Positions 17,332 through 26,125 of a DNA stretch of 64,000 bases are shown in pieces. The notes beneath the pieces are model-generated. The model saw nothing but the letters and a program-made list of their open reading frames with translations. It did not search any database and had not been told where the DNA came from. Position 1 is the stretch's first letter. Each line of letters begins with the position of its first letter. A program made the position numbers and the translations under genes. Location of the stretch: contig CAYUXZ010000005.1 in NCBI GenBank assembly GCA_964449135.1, forward strand, positions 15,393-79,392, written 5' to 3'. This DNA is from SZAS-103 sp964449135. Its GTDB lineage: Bacteria; Pseudomonadota; Gammaproteobacteria; Xanthomonadales; Xanthomonadaceae.

Positions 17332-19796
17332 GCGTGTTGTACATCTCCTACGATGGCATGCTCGAACCGCTGGGGCAATCGCAGGTGCTGGCGTACCTGG
17401 AGCGTCTCGCGCAGGACGGCGAGATCCATCTGCTCAGCTTCGAAAAGGCGCGCGACTGGAACGATGTCGCGGCGCGCGAGCGGATCGCGCAGCGCATCCG
17501 GACCGCGGGCATCCACTGGCATCCGCGCCGTTACCACAAGCGGCTGACGGTGGTCGCCACGACCTGGGACATCCTGATCGGCACGCTCAGCGCGCTCTGG
17601 CTGGGATGGCGGCATCGGCCGCGGATCATGCACGCGCGCAGCGACGTGGCGATGTTGATGGCGTGGCTGGCGGCGCCGTTGACCGGCGCGCGCCTGCTCT
17701 GGGACATGCGCGGGTTCTGGGCCGACGAGCGCGTGGACGGCGGCATCTGGAAACGCGGCGGGCGCCTGTACCGGACCGCGCGCTGGTTCGAACGGCGTTT
17801 CCTGCGTTCGGCCGATCACGTCGTGACGATCACCCAGGCGGCGGAACGCGCGATGCAGGCCGATCCGTCGCTTCCGCGTCCGCTGCCGCCGATCACGGTG
17901 ATCCCGACTTGCGCGGACCTGGAGCGCTTCCGCCCGCAACCCGCGCAAGCGAAGGAAGGTTTCGTTTTCGGCTACGTCGGCTCGGTCGGCACGCGCTACG
18001 AGTTCGATGCGGCGCTCGCGTGTTTTCGCGCCTTGCAAGAGCTGCGTCCCGATGCGCGCTGGCTGATCGTCAACCGCAACGACCATGCGTACGTCCGCGA
18101 GCGCCTGCGCGCGGGCGGGATCGCAGAGGACTGCGTCGAGATCAAGTCCGCCGCGCACGCCGATGTACCCGCTGAGATGGCGCGGATGGACGCCGCGGTA
18201 TGCTTCTGCACCCCGACCGCATCGGCCGCAGGCGTCGCGCTGACCAAGCTCGGCGAACTGCTGGGTTGTGGCGTGCCGTGCATCGCCAACGCAGGCGTGG
18301 GCGACATGCCGGAAGTGCTCGCAGGCGAACGTGTCGGCGTGGTCGTGGCTTCGCTGGATGCCGATGCATTGCGCGATGGCGCGCAGCGGTTGCTGCGGTT
18401 GGTCGCGGATCCGGATGCGGCGGCGCGCTGCGTGGCGGCGGCGCGCCGGCATTATTCGCTCGATCTGGGCGTGGATTCCTACCGCGCCGTATATGCGCGC
18501 TTGTCGGCTCCGGCTCTGTCAGCTCCGCGGGTTTCGCCTCCTCGAGCCGCGTCGGAGGAGGCAGCAGGCGCCGGTCGTCCGCGCGTGTTGTATCTATCCT
18601 ACGACGGGATGCTCGAGCCGCTCGGGCAATCGCAGGTCCTCGCCTATCTGGAGCACCTCGCGAAAGACAGCGAAATCCACCTGCTGAGTTTCGAGAAGGC
18701 CGGCGACTGGCAGGACGCGCAGGCGCGCGAGCAGATCGCGCAGCGCATCCGCGACGCCGGCATCCATTGGCATCCGCGCCGTTACCACAAGCGCCTTTCG
18801 GTGGTCGCCACGGCCTGGGACATCCTGATCGGCACACTGACCGCGCTCTGGCTGGGATGGCGGCACCGGCTGCGGATCATGCACGCGCGCAGCGACGTGG
18901 CGATGCTGATGGCGTGGCTGGCGGCGCCGTTGACCGGCGCGCGCCTGCTCTGGGACATGCGCGGGTTCTGGGCCGAGGAACGCGTCGATGGCGACCTCTG
19001 GCCGCGCGACGGCCGCCTGTATCGCGTCGCATCCTGGTTCGAGCGGCGATTCCTGACTACAGCCGATCGCGTGGTCTCGCTGACCCGGGCGGCCGTGAAA
19101 CGGATACAGGCCGATCCGGCGCTGCAGGGCCGGTTGCCTCCGATCACGGTGATCCCGACCTGCGCCGACCTCGCGCGCTTCCGGCCGATGCGCGCGCAGC
19201 CGCCCGCGGGATTCGTGCTCGGCTACGTCGGTTCGGCCGGCACGCGCTACGAATTCGATGCGGCGGCCGCCTGCTTCTCCGAATTGCGTGCGCTGCGTCC
19301 CGATGCGCGCTGGATGATCGTCAACCGCAACGACCATGCCTATATTCGCGAGCGCTTGCGCGCGACCGGCATCCCCGAAGGTGCGGTGGAACTCAAAGCG
19401 GCCGGCCACGCGGACGTGCCGGAACTGATGGCGCGCATGCACGCGGGGATTTTCTTCTACAAGCCGCTCGCGTCCGCGCTTGCGTGCTCGCCGACGAAAC
19501 TGGGCGAGTTCCTGGGCTGCGGAATTCCGTGCCTAGTGAATCGTGGCGTGGGTGATTCGTCGGAGATACTCGCTGGAGATCGCGCCGGCGTGGCGACGGA
19601 TGGTTTCGACGCGGAATCGCTGCGCGCCGGGGTACGGCAATTGGTCGAGCTCGCCGGCGACCCAGGCGTTGCGGATCGCTGCGTGGCGACGGCGCACCGC
19701 CATTTCGCCCTCGAAAGCGGCGTCGCCTCGTACGATTCGATCTATCGGGAACTGGCGGGAACGCCAGCCCCGAACGCCGCGGAGTCGGGTCGGTGA
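17328..19796 (+). CDS. double glycosyltransferase: two tandem homologous GT4-like units in one protein
   Basis: An 822-residue protein starting with GTG overlapping the previous TGA. It consists of two homologous units with an exact 417-codon (1251-base) period and no gaps: LYISYDGMLEPLGQSQVLAYL at residue 4 and LYLSYDGMLEPLGQSQVLAYL at 421. A 25-residue Ala/Pro/Glu linker (about 400-420) joins them. Each unit is about 400 residues, a normal length for a single GT-B enzyme. The second unit keeps the expected KPLASALACSPTKLGEFLGCG nucleotide-sugar region; the first has TPTASAAGVALTKLGELLGCG there, so its donor site is altered. One stretch is almost identical in DNA between the units, pointing to recent duplication or conversion. 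Confidence 0.92.
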   Translation: MSVLYISYDGMLEPLGQSQVLAYLERLAQDGEIHLLSFEKARDWNDVAARERIAQRIRTAGIHWHPRRYHKRLTVVATTWDILIGTLSALWLGWRHRPRIMHARSDVAMLMAWLAAPLTGARLLWDMRGFWADERVDGGIWKRGGRLYRTARWFERRFLRSADHVVTITQAAERAMQADPSLPRPLPPITVIPTCADLERFRPQPAQAKEGFVFGYVGSVGTRYEFDAALACFRALQELRPDARWLIVNRNDHAYVRERLRAGGIAEDCVEIKSAAHADVPAEMARMDAAVCFCTPTASAAGVALTKLGELLGCGVPCIANAGVGDMPEVLAGERVGVVVASLDADALRDGAQRLLRLVADPDAAARCVAAARRHYSLDLGVDSYRAVYARLSAPALSAPRVSPPRAASEEAAGAGRPRVLYLSYDGMLEPLGQSQVLAYLEHLAKDSEIHLLSFEKAGDWQDAQAREQIAQRIRDAGIHWHPRRYHKRLSVVATAWDILIGTLTALWLGWRHRLRIMHARSDVAMLMAWLAAPLTGARLLWDMRGFWAEERVDGDLWPRDGRLYRVASWFERRFLTTADRVVSLTRAAVKRIQADPALQGRLPPITVIPTCADLARFRPMRAQPPAGFVLGYVGSAGTRYEFDAAAACFSELRALRPDARWMIVNRNDHAYIRERLRATGIPEGAVELKAAGHADVPELMARMHAGIFFYKPLASALACSPTKLGEFLGCGIPCLVNRGVGDSSEILAGDRAGVATDGFDAESLRAGVRQLVELAGDPGVADRCVATAHRHFALESGVASYDSIYRELAGTPAPNAAESGR
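17592..17725 (+). repeat. near-identical segment, first GT unit
   Basis: Matches 18843-18976 at 131 of 134 positions (my hand alignment), far above the match of the sequence on either side. Confidence 0.85.
18843..18976 (+). repeat. near-identical segment, second GT unit
   Basis: Partner of 17592-17725, offset 1251 bases. It encodes the ALWLGWRHR to GARLLWDMRGFWA region. Confidence 0.85.
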
Positions 19797-20890
19797 GCGC
19801 GCATCGCAAGCGGCTGCTGGTGCTGTGTCCGTATCCGGAAGGGGTGGCGGCGGGCCAGCGCCTGAAGTACGAACAGTATTTCGACGACTGGCGCGCGCGC
19901 GGCTACGAGATCACGATCGCACCATTCATGGACGATGCGATGTGGCGGATCGTCCATCAGCCCGGCCACCTGGCCGCGAAGATTTTCGGCACGCTTCGTG
20001 GCACGTTGCGTCGGATCCGCGACCTGTTCCGAATCCGCACGCACGACGGCGTCTATGTCTTCATGTGGGTCACGCCGATCGGAAGCTCGTTTTTCGAGCG
20101 GCTGGCGCGCACGCTCGCGCGGCGAATGATCTACGACATCGAGGACAACATCGCGCTCAAGCAGGTCAGCGAGGTCAACGCGCTGTCGGGCTTCCTGCGC
20201 GGGACGGCGAAGACGCTGTTCCTCGTGCGCAATGCCGACCACGTGATCTCCAGTTCACCCTTTCTCAACGACTGGTGTCTGACGCAGAATCTCGTTCGGC
20301 GATGCACGTACATCTCCTCGTCGGTGGACACCGACCGCTTCGTCCCGGTCAATCGCTACGCCAACGACGGCGTGACCACGATCGGCTGGACCGGAACCTT
20401 CAGCTCGCGGCCGTATCTCGACCTGCTGCGCGGCGTGTTCCAGGAACTCGCCAGGACACACCGGTTCCGTCTGCGGGTGATCGGCAATTTCGACTACGAG
20501 CTGCCGGGAGTGGATCTCGAGGTGCTGCGCTGGAGCGAACCGACCGAAGTCCGCGATCTGCAGGGCATCGATATCGGCATCTATCCTTTGCCGGACGATG
20601 ACTGGGTGACCGGCAAGAGCGGGCTCAAGGCGATCCAGTACATGGCGTTCGGGATTCCGACCGTGGCCACGAACGTCGGAACCACCCCGCGGATCGTCCG
20701 GCACATGCACAATGGCATGCTGGTGCACAGCGAGCAGGACTGGCTGGACGCGTTGCGCCGGCTGCTGGACGACCCGGAACTGCGGCGCAGCCTCGGCCGG
20801 GCCGCGCGCGAAACCATCGTGGCCCACCATTCGCTGCACGCCATCCGGTCGCTGTATGCGGCCATCCTCCACGAGGTATTCGGAACGTAA
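19793..20890 (+). CDS. glycosyltransferase, GT4-like (GT-B fold)
   Basis: A 365-residue protein starting GTG in the stop of the double GT. GT-B features are GWTGTFSSRPYLDLL (start of the second domain, about residue 200) and GIYPLPDDDWVTGKSGLKAIQYMAFGIPTVATNVG, with the conserved Lys and the small-residue loop of donor binding. The N-terminal CPYPEGVAAGQRLKYEQY stretch is usual in exopolysaccharide GT4 enzymes. Specificity cannot be predicted. Confidence 0.9.
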   Translation: MSAHRKRLLVLCPYPEGVAAGQRLKYEQYFDDWRARGYEITIAPFMDDAMWRIVHQPGHLAAKIFGTLRGTLRRIRDLFRIRTHDGVYVFMWVTPIGSSFFERLARTLARRMIYDIEDNIALKQVSEVNALSGFLRGTAKTLFLVRNADHVISSSPFLNDWCLTQNLVRRCTYISSSVDTDRFVPVNRYANDGVTTIGWTGTFSSRPYLDLLRGVFQELARTHRFRLRVIGNFDYELPGVDLEVLRWSEPTEVRDLQGIDIGIYPLPDDDWVTGKSGLKAIQYMAFGIPTVATNVGTTPRIVRHMHNGMLVHSEQDWLDALRRLLDDPELRRSLGRAARETIVAHHSLHAIRSLYAAILHEVFGT

Positions 20891-20893
20891 GAC

Positions 20894-21805
20894 ATGGAAC
20901 GGGAAAAAAGGATCTACATCGCCGGATGCGGCGGCATGCTCGGGGAGGCGTTCCAGCAGACGTTCGCCGACGATTACGAATTGCGCTGCACCGACATTGA
21001 CGTCAACGAGGACTGGTTGTCGTACCTCGACTTCCGCGATCGCGACGCCTACGCGCGCGACGTGCGCGATTTCGCGCCAAACTACCTGTTCCATCTCGGC
21101 GCGTACACCGATCTGGAATACTGCGAGAAGCATCCGGACGACACCTACCTGACGAATACGCTCGCGGTCGAGAACGCGGCGTGGATCGCCGACGCGCTCG
21201 GCATCCCGCTGCTCTACATCGGCACCGCGGGCATCTTCGACGGCGCGCAGGACGCCTACGACGACTGGGACAAGCCCAATCCGCTGGGCGTCTATGCGCG
21301 CAGCAAGTACGTCGCCGAGCTGCACGTGCAGGCGACCGTGCGCCGGCACCTGATCTGTCGCGCCGGCTGGATGATGGGCGGCGGTCCGCGCAAGGACAAG
21401 AAGTTCGTGCAGAAGATCATGGCGCAGCTCAAGCAGGGCCGCACCGAGTTGTTCGTCGTCGACGACAAGCTAGGCACCCCGACCTACACCCACGATTTCG
21501 CGCGCAACGTGCGCCTGCTGCTCGAGCGCGAGATGTGGGGTCTGTACAACATGGTCTGCGCCGGGCTGACCGGACGGCTGGAAGTGGCGCGCGAGATGGT
21601 TCGCGTGCTTGGCCTGGAAGACACGGTGAAGGTGACGCCGGTGTCATCGGATCATTTCAAGACCGAGTATTTCGCCGAGCGTCCGCCGTCGGAGCGATTG
21701 ATCGACCGAAAGCTGTCGCTGCGCGGTCTCAATGTCATGCGCGACTGGCGGCTGTGCCTGCGTGAATACCTGGACGGCTACTACCAGGGGTACCTGGGTT
21801 CGTGA
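20894..21805 (+). CDS. RmlD-like NAD-dependent sugar reductase/epimerase
   Basis: Extended SDR of 303 residues of the dTDP-4-dehydrorhamnose reductase (RmlD_sub_bind) family. NAD motif GCGGMLG (11-17), GAYTDLEYCEKHPD substrate-side motif, catalytic Y134 and K138 in YARSKYVAE. No rmlA, rmlB or rmlC lies nearby, so rhamnose synthesis in the locus is not established: it may act on another nucleotide sugar, or the other rml genes may lie elsewhere. It starts three bases after the preceding stop. Confidence 0.85.
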   Translation: MEREKRIYIAGCGGMLGEAFQQTFADDYELRCTDIDVNEDWLSYLDFRDRDAYARDVRDFAPNYLFHLGAYTDLEYCEKHPDDTYLTNTLAVENAAWIADALGIPLLYIGTAGIFDGAQDAYDDWDKPNPLGVYARSKYVAELHVQATVRRHLICRAGWMMGGGPRKDKKFVQKIMAQLKQGRTELFVVDDKLGTPTYTHDFARNVRLLLEREMWGLYNMVCAGLTGRLEVAREMVRVLGLEDTVKVTPVSSDHFKTEYFAERPPSERLIDRKLSLRGLNVMRDWRLCLREYLDGYYQGYLGS

Positions 21806-21848
21806 GCGCGTCCGAACCCGTGCGTAACGCGGCGGAGGGCAGGCCCGC

Positions 21849-23801
21849 ATGTGCGGACTGACCGGCTACTGGGGCGCGTCCGGCGACAGCGAAACCATGC
21901 GCGCGATCGCGCGCCGCATGGCCGATCGTCTCGCGCATCGCGGGCCCGACGATCACGACACCTGGTGCGATCCTGACCAGGGCGTCGCCTTCGGCCACCG
22001 TCGCCTGTCCATCATCGACCTGTCGCCGGCCGGCCATCAGCCGATGCATTCGGCGTCGGGCCGCTACGTCCTCGCGTTCAACGGCGAGATCTACAACTAC
22101 CCCGAATTGCGCGCGACGCTCAAATCCGCGGGACAGGCGCCGGCCTGGCGTGGGCACTCGGATACCGAGGTGCTGCTCGCGTGCATGGAGGCCTGGGGCG
22201 TGCAACGTGCGTTGCAGGCCAGTGCGGGGCAGTTCGCGTTCGCCCTGTGGGATCGCGCCGACCGCACGCTCACCTTCGCACGCGACCGTTTCGGCGAGAA
22301 GCCGCTGTACTACGGCTGGCAGAACGGCACGCTGCTTTTCGGTTCCGAGCTCAAGGCGCTGGCGGCGCATCCGGCGTTCGAGCGCCGCATCGACCGCGAC
22401 GCGATCGCGCTGCTGCTGCGTTACAACTACATCCCGGCGCCGTACTCGATCTGGCAAGGCATAGCGAAATTGCCTGCCGGCAGCTTCCTCACGCTGCGCG
22501 AAGGCGAACGCGGCGCGCAGCCGCAGGCGTACTGGTCGATGCGCGACGTGGCCGAGGCGGGGCTGCGCGATCCGTTCCGCAGCGGCGAGGACGAGGCCGA
22601 ACGCGAACTCGAGCGGCTGCTCGCGCAGGCGGTCAAGGGACAGATGCTCGCGGACGTGCCGCTGGGCGCGCTGCTCTCGGGTGGCGTGGATTCCTCGACG
22701 ATCGTGGCGCTGATGCAGGCGCAGTCCGAACGCAAGGTCAAGACCTTCAGCATCGGCTTCGACGAGAAAAACTACGACGAGTCCGCGCACGCGGCCGCGG
22801 TCGCGCGGCACCTGGGCACGGATCACACCGAGCTGTTCATGCGCGGGCGCGACGTGCTCGATGCGCTGCCGCGCATGCCGCAGATGTACGACGAACCCTT
22901 CGCCGACAGCTCGCAGCTGCCGACCGCGATGGTGATGTCGCTGGCGCGCGAGCATGTCACCGTCGCCCTGAGCGGCGACGGCGGCGACGAAATGTTCGGC
23001 GGCTACAACCGCTACGCGCTCGTGCCCCGCGTCTGGAAGACGCTGCGCGTGCTGCCGCATCCGCTGCGTCGGCAACTCGGTCGCGTGCTCACTGGCGTCG
23101 CGCCGACGAACTGGGACCGGATCGGGCGACCGCTCGCGCGCGCACTCGGCCAGGCGCAGTTCGGCGACAAGGCGCACAAGCTCGGCCAGCGGTTGCTGCA
23201 CGTACGCAGCCTCGACGATCTCTACGTCGCGTTGGTCACCGAATGGGACAACGCCGAGGACATCGTTCCCGGATCGCGAGAGGTTCCTGTCGCGATCACG
23301 CAACGCGCGGGCTGGCCGCAGCTGGCCGATCCGGTCGCACGGATGATGGCGGTGGATGCGCTGACCTATCTGCCCGACGACATCCTGGTGAAAGTGGACC
23401 GTGCATCCATGGCGGTTTCACTCGAAACCCGCGCGCCGTATCTCGATCACCGCGTCGTCGAATTCGCCGCGCGTTTGCCGGTCGCGGTGAAGGTCGGCCA
23501 GAGCAAGCGGTTGCTGCGCAAGGTCCTGTACAAGCACGTGCCCCAGGCGCTGATCGACCGGCCGAAGATGGGGTTCGGAATCCCGCGCGACGAATGGTTG
23601 CGCAACGAGCTGCGCGACTGGGCCGAGGCGCTCCTGTCGAGAGACGCGCTCGCGCGCGGCGGGTTTTTCGATGTCAATTCGGTGCGCTCCGCATGGGAGC
23701 AGCATGTTTCCGGAACGCGCACGTTCGGTTACCGGCTCTGGTCGGTGCTGATGTTCCAGGCCTGGCACGCGGCGCAGCAGGGGAGTGAAGCGGGATGCTG
23801 A
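21849..23801 (+). CDS. asnB: asparagine synthase-type glutamine amidotransferase
   Basis: A 650-residue protein with N-terminal class II glutaminase (catalytic C2 in MCGLTG) and C-terminal ATP-pyrophosphatase domain with PP-loop S277-GGVDSS. In polysaccharide loci such enzymes amidate uronic acids (WbpS in Pseudomonas aeruginosa O6 is the known parallel) rather than make asparagine. The presence of a UDP-sugar dehydrogenase and uronate epimerase in the same operon supports that reading here. Its end overlaps the next start by seven bases. True asparagine synthetase activity cannot be excluded by sequence. Confidence 0.92.
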   Translation: MCGLTGYWGASGDSETMRAIARRMADRLAHRGPDDHDTWCDPDQGVAFGHRRLSIIDLSPAGHQPMHSASGRYVLAFNGEIYNYPELRATLKSAGQAPAWRGHSDTEVLLACMEAWGVQRALQASAGQFAFALWDRADRTLTFARDRFGEKPLYYGWQNGTLLFGSELKALAAHPAFERRIDRDAIALLLRYNYIPAPYSIWQGIAKLPAGSFLTLREGERGAQPQAYWSMRDVAEAGLRDPFRSGEDEAERELERLLAQAVKGQMLADVPLGALLSGGVDSSTIVALMQAQSERKVKTFSIGFDEKNYDESAHAAAVARHLGTDHTELFMRGRDVLDALPRMPQMYDEPFADSSQLPTAMVMSLAREHVTVALSGDGGDEMFGGYNRYALVPRVWKTLRVLPHPLRRQLGRVLTGVAPTNWDRIGRPLARALGQAQFGDKAHKLGQRLLHVRSLDDLYVALVTEWDNAEDIVPGSREVPVAITQRAGWPQLADPVARMMAVDALTYLPDDILVKVDRASMAVSLETRAPYLDHRVVEFAARLPVAVKVGQSKRLLRKVLYKHVPQALIDRPKMGFGIPRDEWLRNELRDWAEALLSRDALARGGFFDVNSVRSAWEQHVSGTRTFGYRLWSVLMFQAWHAAQQGSEAGC

Positions 23802-24838
23802 TGTACTGGGTGCTGTTCCTGATCCCCACGCTCGCGTTGCTTATACCGACACGTTTTTCGCCTGGAGTGCGAAAAGGATCGTGGTGGCTCGTCGGAATTT
23901 TCTTCACGATCGTCGTCGGCTGGCGCCAGCAGGTGGGCGGCGACTGGTTCAACTACGACATCGTTTTCCGCGAGCTCGCGCGGTTGCCGTTCAAGTTCGC
24001 CCTGGTCCGACGTGACCCCGCCTACGACGGCATCGGCTGGATCATCGCGCAACTGGGCGGCGACATGCACGTGCAGAACCTGTTCTGCGCGATCATCGTG
24101 ATCACGGGCTTGTTCATCTATGCGCGTGCGCAGCCGAAGCCGTGGCTGGCGCTGCTCGTGGCGGTTCCGTATCTGGTGATCGTGGTCGCGATGGGATACA
24201 CGCGGCAGAGCGTCGCGCTGGGTTGCGCGATGATCGGGTTGGTGGACCTGGGGCGGGGAAAGGTCGCGAGGTACGTGGCCTGGGTGCTGGTTGGAGCATT
24301 GTTCCACAAGACTGCGGTGCTATTGCTTCCGATCGCAGCGCTCGCGGCGAGCCGGCGTCGGATCTGGACCTTCACCTGGGTCGCAATCACGACCGTCACC
24401 GGCGTGGTGCTGCTGCTCAACGAGAACGCCGACAAGTTCTGGCGCAACTACGTGACCTACAACCTGCAGTCGCAGGGCGCGATGATCCGGGTGGTGATGA
24501 ACGCGGTGCCGTCGCTGATCCTGCTGGTGTTCCGCAACCGGCTCGGCACGTCCGGCAGCGAGCGCAAACTGTACCTGTGGATGGCGATCTTCTCGCTGGC
24601 CTGCCTGCCGCTGGTGCAGACGGCTTCGACGGCGGTGGACCGCGTCGCGCTGTATTTCATCCCGATCCAGCTGTTCGTGTTCTCGCGCATCCAGCGGCTC
24701 GGCGAGACGACGACCAGCCGCACGACGCTCGTGCTCGGAACCATGGTCTACTGCGCGACCGTCCAGTTCGTCTGGCTGAACTACGCGACCTACGCGATGT
24801 GGTGGGTTCCCTACGGATTCGCCCCGTTGAGCCTGTGA
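23795..24838 (+). CDS. EpsG-family membrane protein, candidate polysaccharide polymerase
   Basis: A 347-residue polytopic protein, about ten hydrophobic segments, with the EpsG-family pattern: VGWRQQVGGDWFNY near the start (about residue 40), then YTRQSVALGCAMIGL and LFHKTAVLLLPIA in the middle. EpsG-like proteins act as Wzy polymerases in many exopolysaccharide clusters. It overlaps the end of the amidotransferase gene. It is the second polymerase/ligase candidate in this locus, the other being at 9499. Confidence 0.85.
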   Translation: MLMYWVLFLIPTLALLIPTRFSPGVRKGSWWLVGIFFTIVVGWRQQVGGDWFNYDIVFRELARLPFKFALVRRDPAYDGIGWIIAQLGGDMHVQNLFCAIIVITGLFIYARAQPKPWLALLVAVPYLVIVVAMGYTRQSVALGCAMIGLVDLGRGKVARYVAWVLVGALFHKTAVLLLPIAALAASRRRIWTFTWVAITTVTGVVLLLNENADKFWRNYVTYNLQSQGAMIRVVMNAVPSLILLVFRNRLGTSGSERKLYLWMAIFSLACLPLVQTASTAVDRVALYFIPIQLFVFSRIQRLGETTTSRTTLVLGTMVYCATVQFVWLNYATYAMWWVPYGFAPLSL

Positions 24839-24851
24839 GGCCGCCGCGCGC

Positions 24852-25994
24852 ATGAAGATCGTGCTGTTCGCCAACACCGATTGGTACCTCTACAACTTCC
24901 GTCGCTCGCTGGCGCAGGCTCTGCGCACGTCCGGCCACGAGGTGCTGCTGCTATCGCCGGATGGCGAATACGGCGGGCGGCTGCGCGATCTGGGTTTCCG
25001 CTGGCAGGCGCTGCCGATGGATCGGCGCAGTCTCAATCCATTCCGCGAGTTTTCGCTCTTGCTGCATCTGGCGAGATTGCTGCGGCGGGAGAAACCCGAC
25101 CTGGTGCACGGCTTCACGATCAAATGCGCCGTCTATGGTTCGCTCGCCGCGCGTCTGGCGCGGGTGCGCGCGCGCGTGAATTCGGTCTCCGGCATGGGCT
25201 ACGTGTTCATCAGCTCCGATTTGCGCGCACGCATCCTGCGGCCGATCGTCAAGGGACTGATGAAGCTCGCGTTGGATGGCAAATATGCACGGCTGATCCT
25301 GCAGAATCCCGACGATGTCGCGCTGTTCGAGCGCAGCGGCCTGGTCGATTCCGCGCGCATCCGCACGATCCATGGCTCGGGCGTGGATTGCGCACGTTTT
25401 CGAATGCGCAATACCGGCTTCGATACGCCGGCGCTGCGCGTTCTGCTCGCATCGCGGCTGCTCTGGGACAAGGGCATCGCCGAATACATCGACGCGGCGC
25501 GCGAGCTGCGGGCCGAGGGACGCAGCCTTCGATTCCTGCTCGCCGGAGATCCGGACCCGGGCAATCCCGCTTCGGTTCCGGAACAGACGGTGCGCGAATG
25601 GGTCTCCCAAGGCGCGGTCGAATGGCTCGGGCATGTCGAAGACATGGCGGGACTGTTCGCGAACGTGGATATCGTCGCGTTGCCGAGCTATCGCGAAGGT
25701 CTGCCAAAATCACTGATCGAAGCCGCGGCCTGCGGCCTGCCGCTGGTCGCGACCGACGTGCCCGGTTGCCATGAAGTCGTAGCCGACGGCGAGGACGGCC
25801 TGCTGGTCCAGGTGCGCGACGCCGTTGCGCTTGCCGATGCGTTTCGTCGGCTCGACGACGACCGCGCGCTGTGCGCGCGCCTGGGCGCCGCGGCGCGAGC
25901 TAAAACCATGCGGCGATTCGACGAACGCATCGTGATCGCGCGTACCCTGGACGTCTATGCGGAACTGATCGACCGGCCGCCCGCTTCAGCGTGA
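24852..25994 (+). CDS. glycosyltransferase family 4
   Basis: A 380-residue GT-B enzyme. The start KIVLFANTDWYLYNFRRSLA, HGFTIKCAVYGSLAARLA and VNSVSGMGYVF resemble the PglA/TuaC-type group that adds a sugar to an undecaprenyl-linked HexNAc. The donor-binding E-x7-E motif is in YREGLPKSLIEAAACGLP. A WecA-type initiator follows, so this may be the second-step enzyme adding to undecaprenyl-PP-HexNAc; that is inference from family and position. Confidence 0.92.
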   Translation: MKIVLFANTDWYLYNFRRSLAQALRTSGHEVLLLSPDGEYGGRLRDLGFRWQALPMDRRSLNPFREFSLLLHLARLLRREKPDLVHGFTIKCAVYGSLAARLARVRARVNSVSGMGYVFISSDLRARILRPIVKGLMKLALDGKYARLILQNPDDVALFERSGLVDSARIRTIHGSGVDCARFRMRNTGFDTPALRVLLASRLLWDKGIAEYIDAARELRAEGRSLRFLLAGDPDPGNPASVPEQTVREWVSQGAVEWLGHVEDMAGLFANVDIVALPSYREGLPKSLIEAAACGLPLVATDVPGCHEVVADGEDGLLVQVRDAVALADAFRRLDDDRALCARLGAAARAKTMRRFDERIVIARTLDVYAELIDRPPASA

Positions 25995-26125
25995 ACGTGC
26001 CTGCATCGGATCACCATTAAATGGAAACCGACGCGACGGATCGCCGTCCACGCGGATTGCGTTTAGAATCCGCCCCGGAGGCTGGCTGCCGCCAGCGATA
26101 TTCCTGAGTCAACGACCGGATCTAC

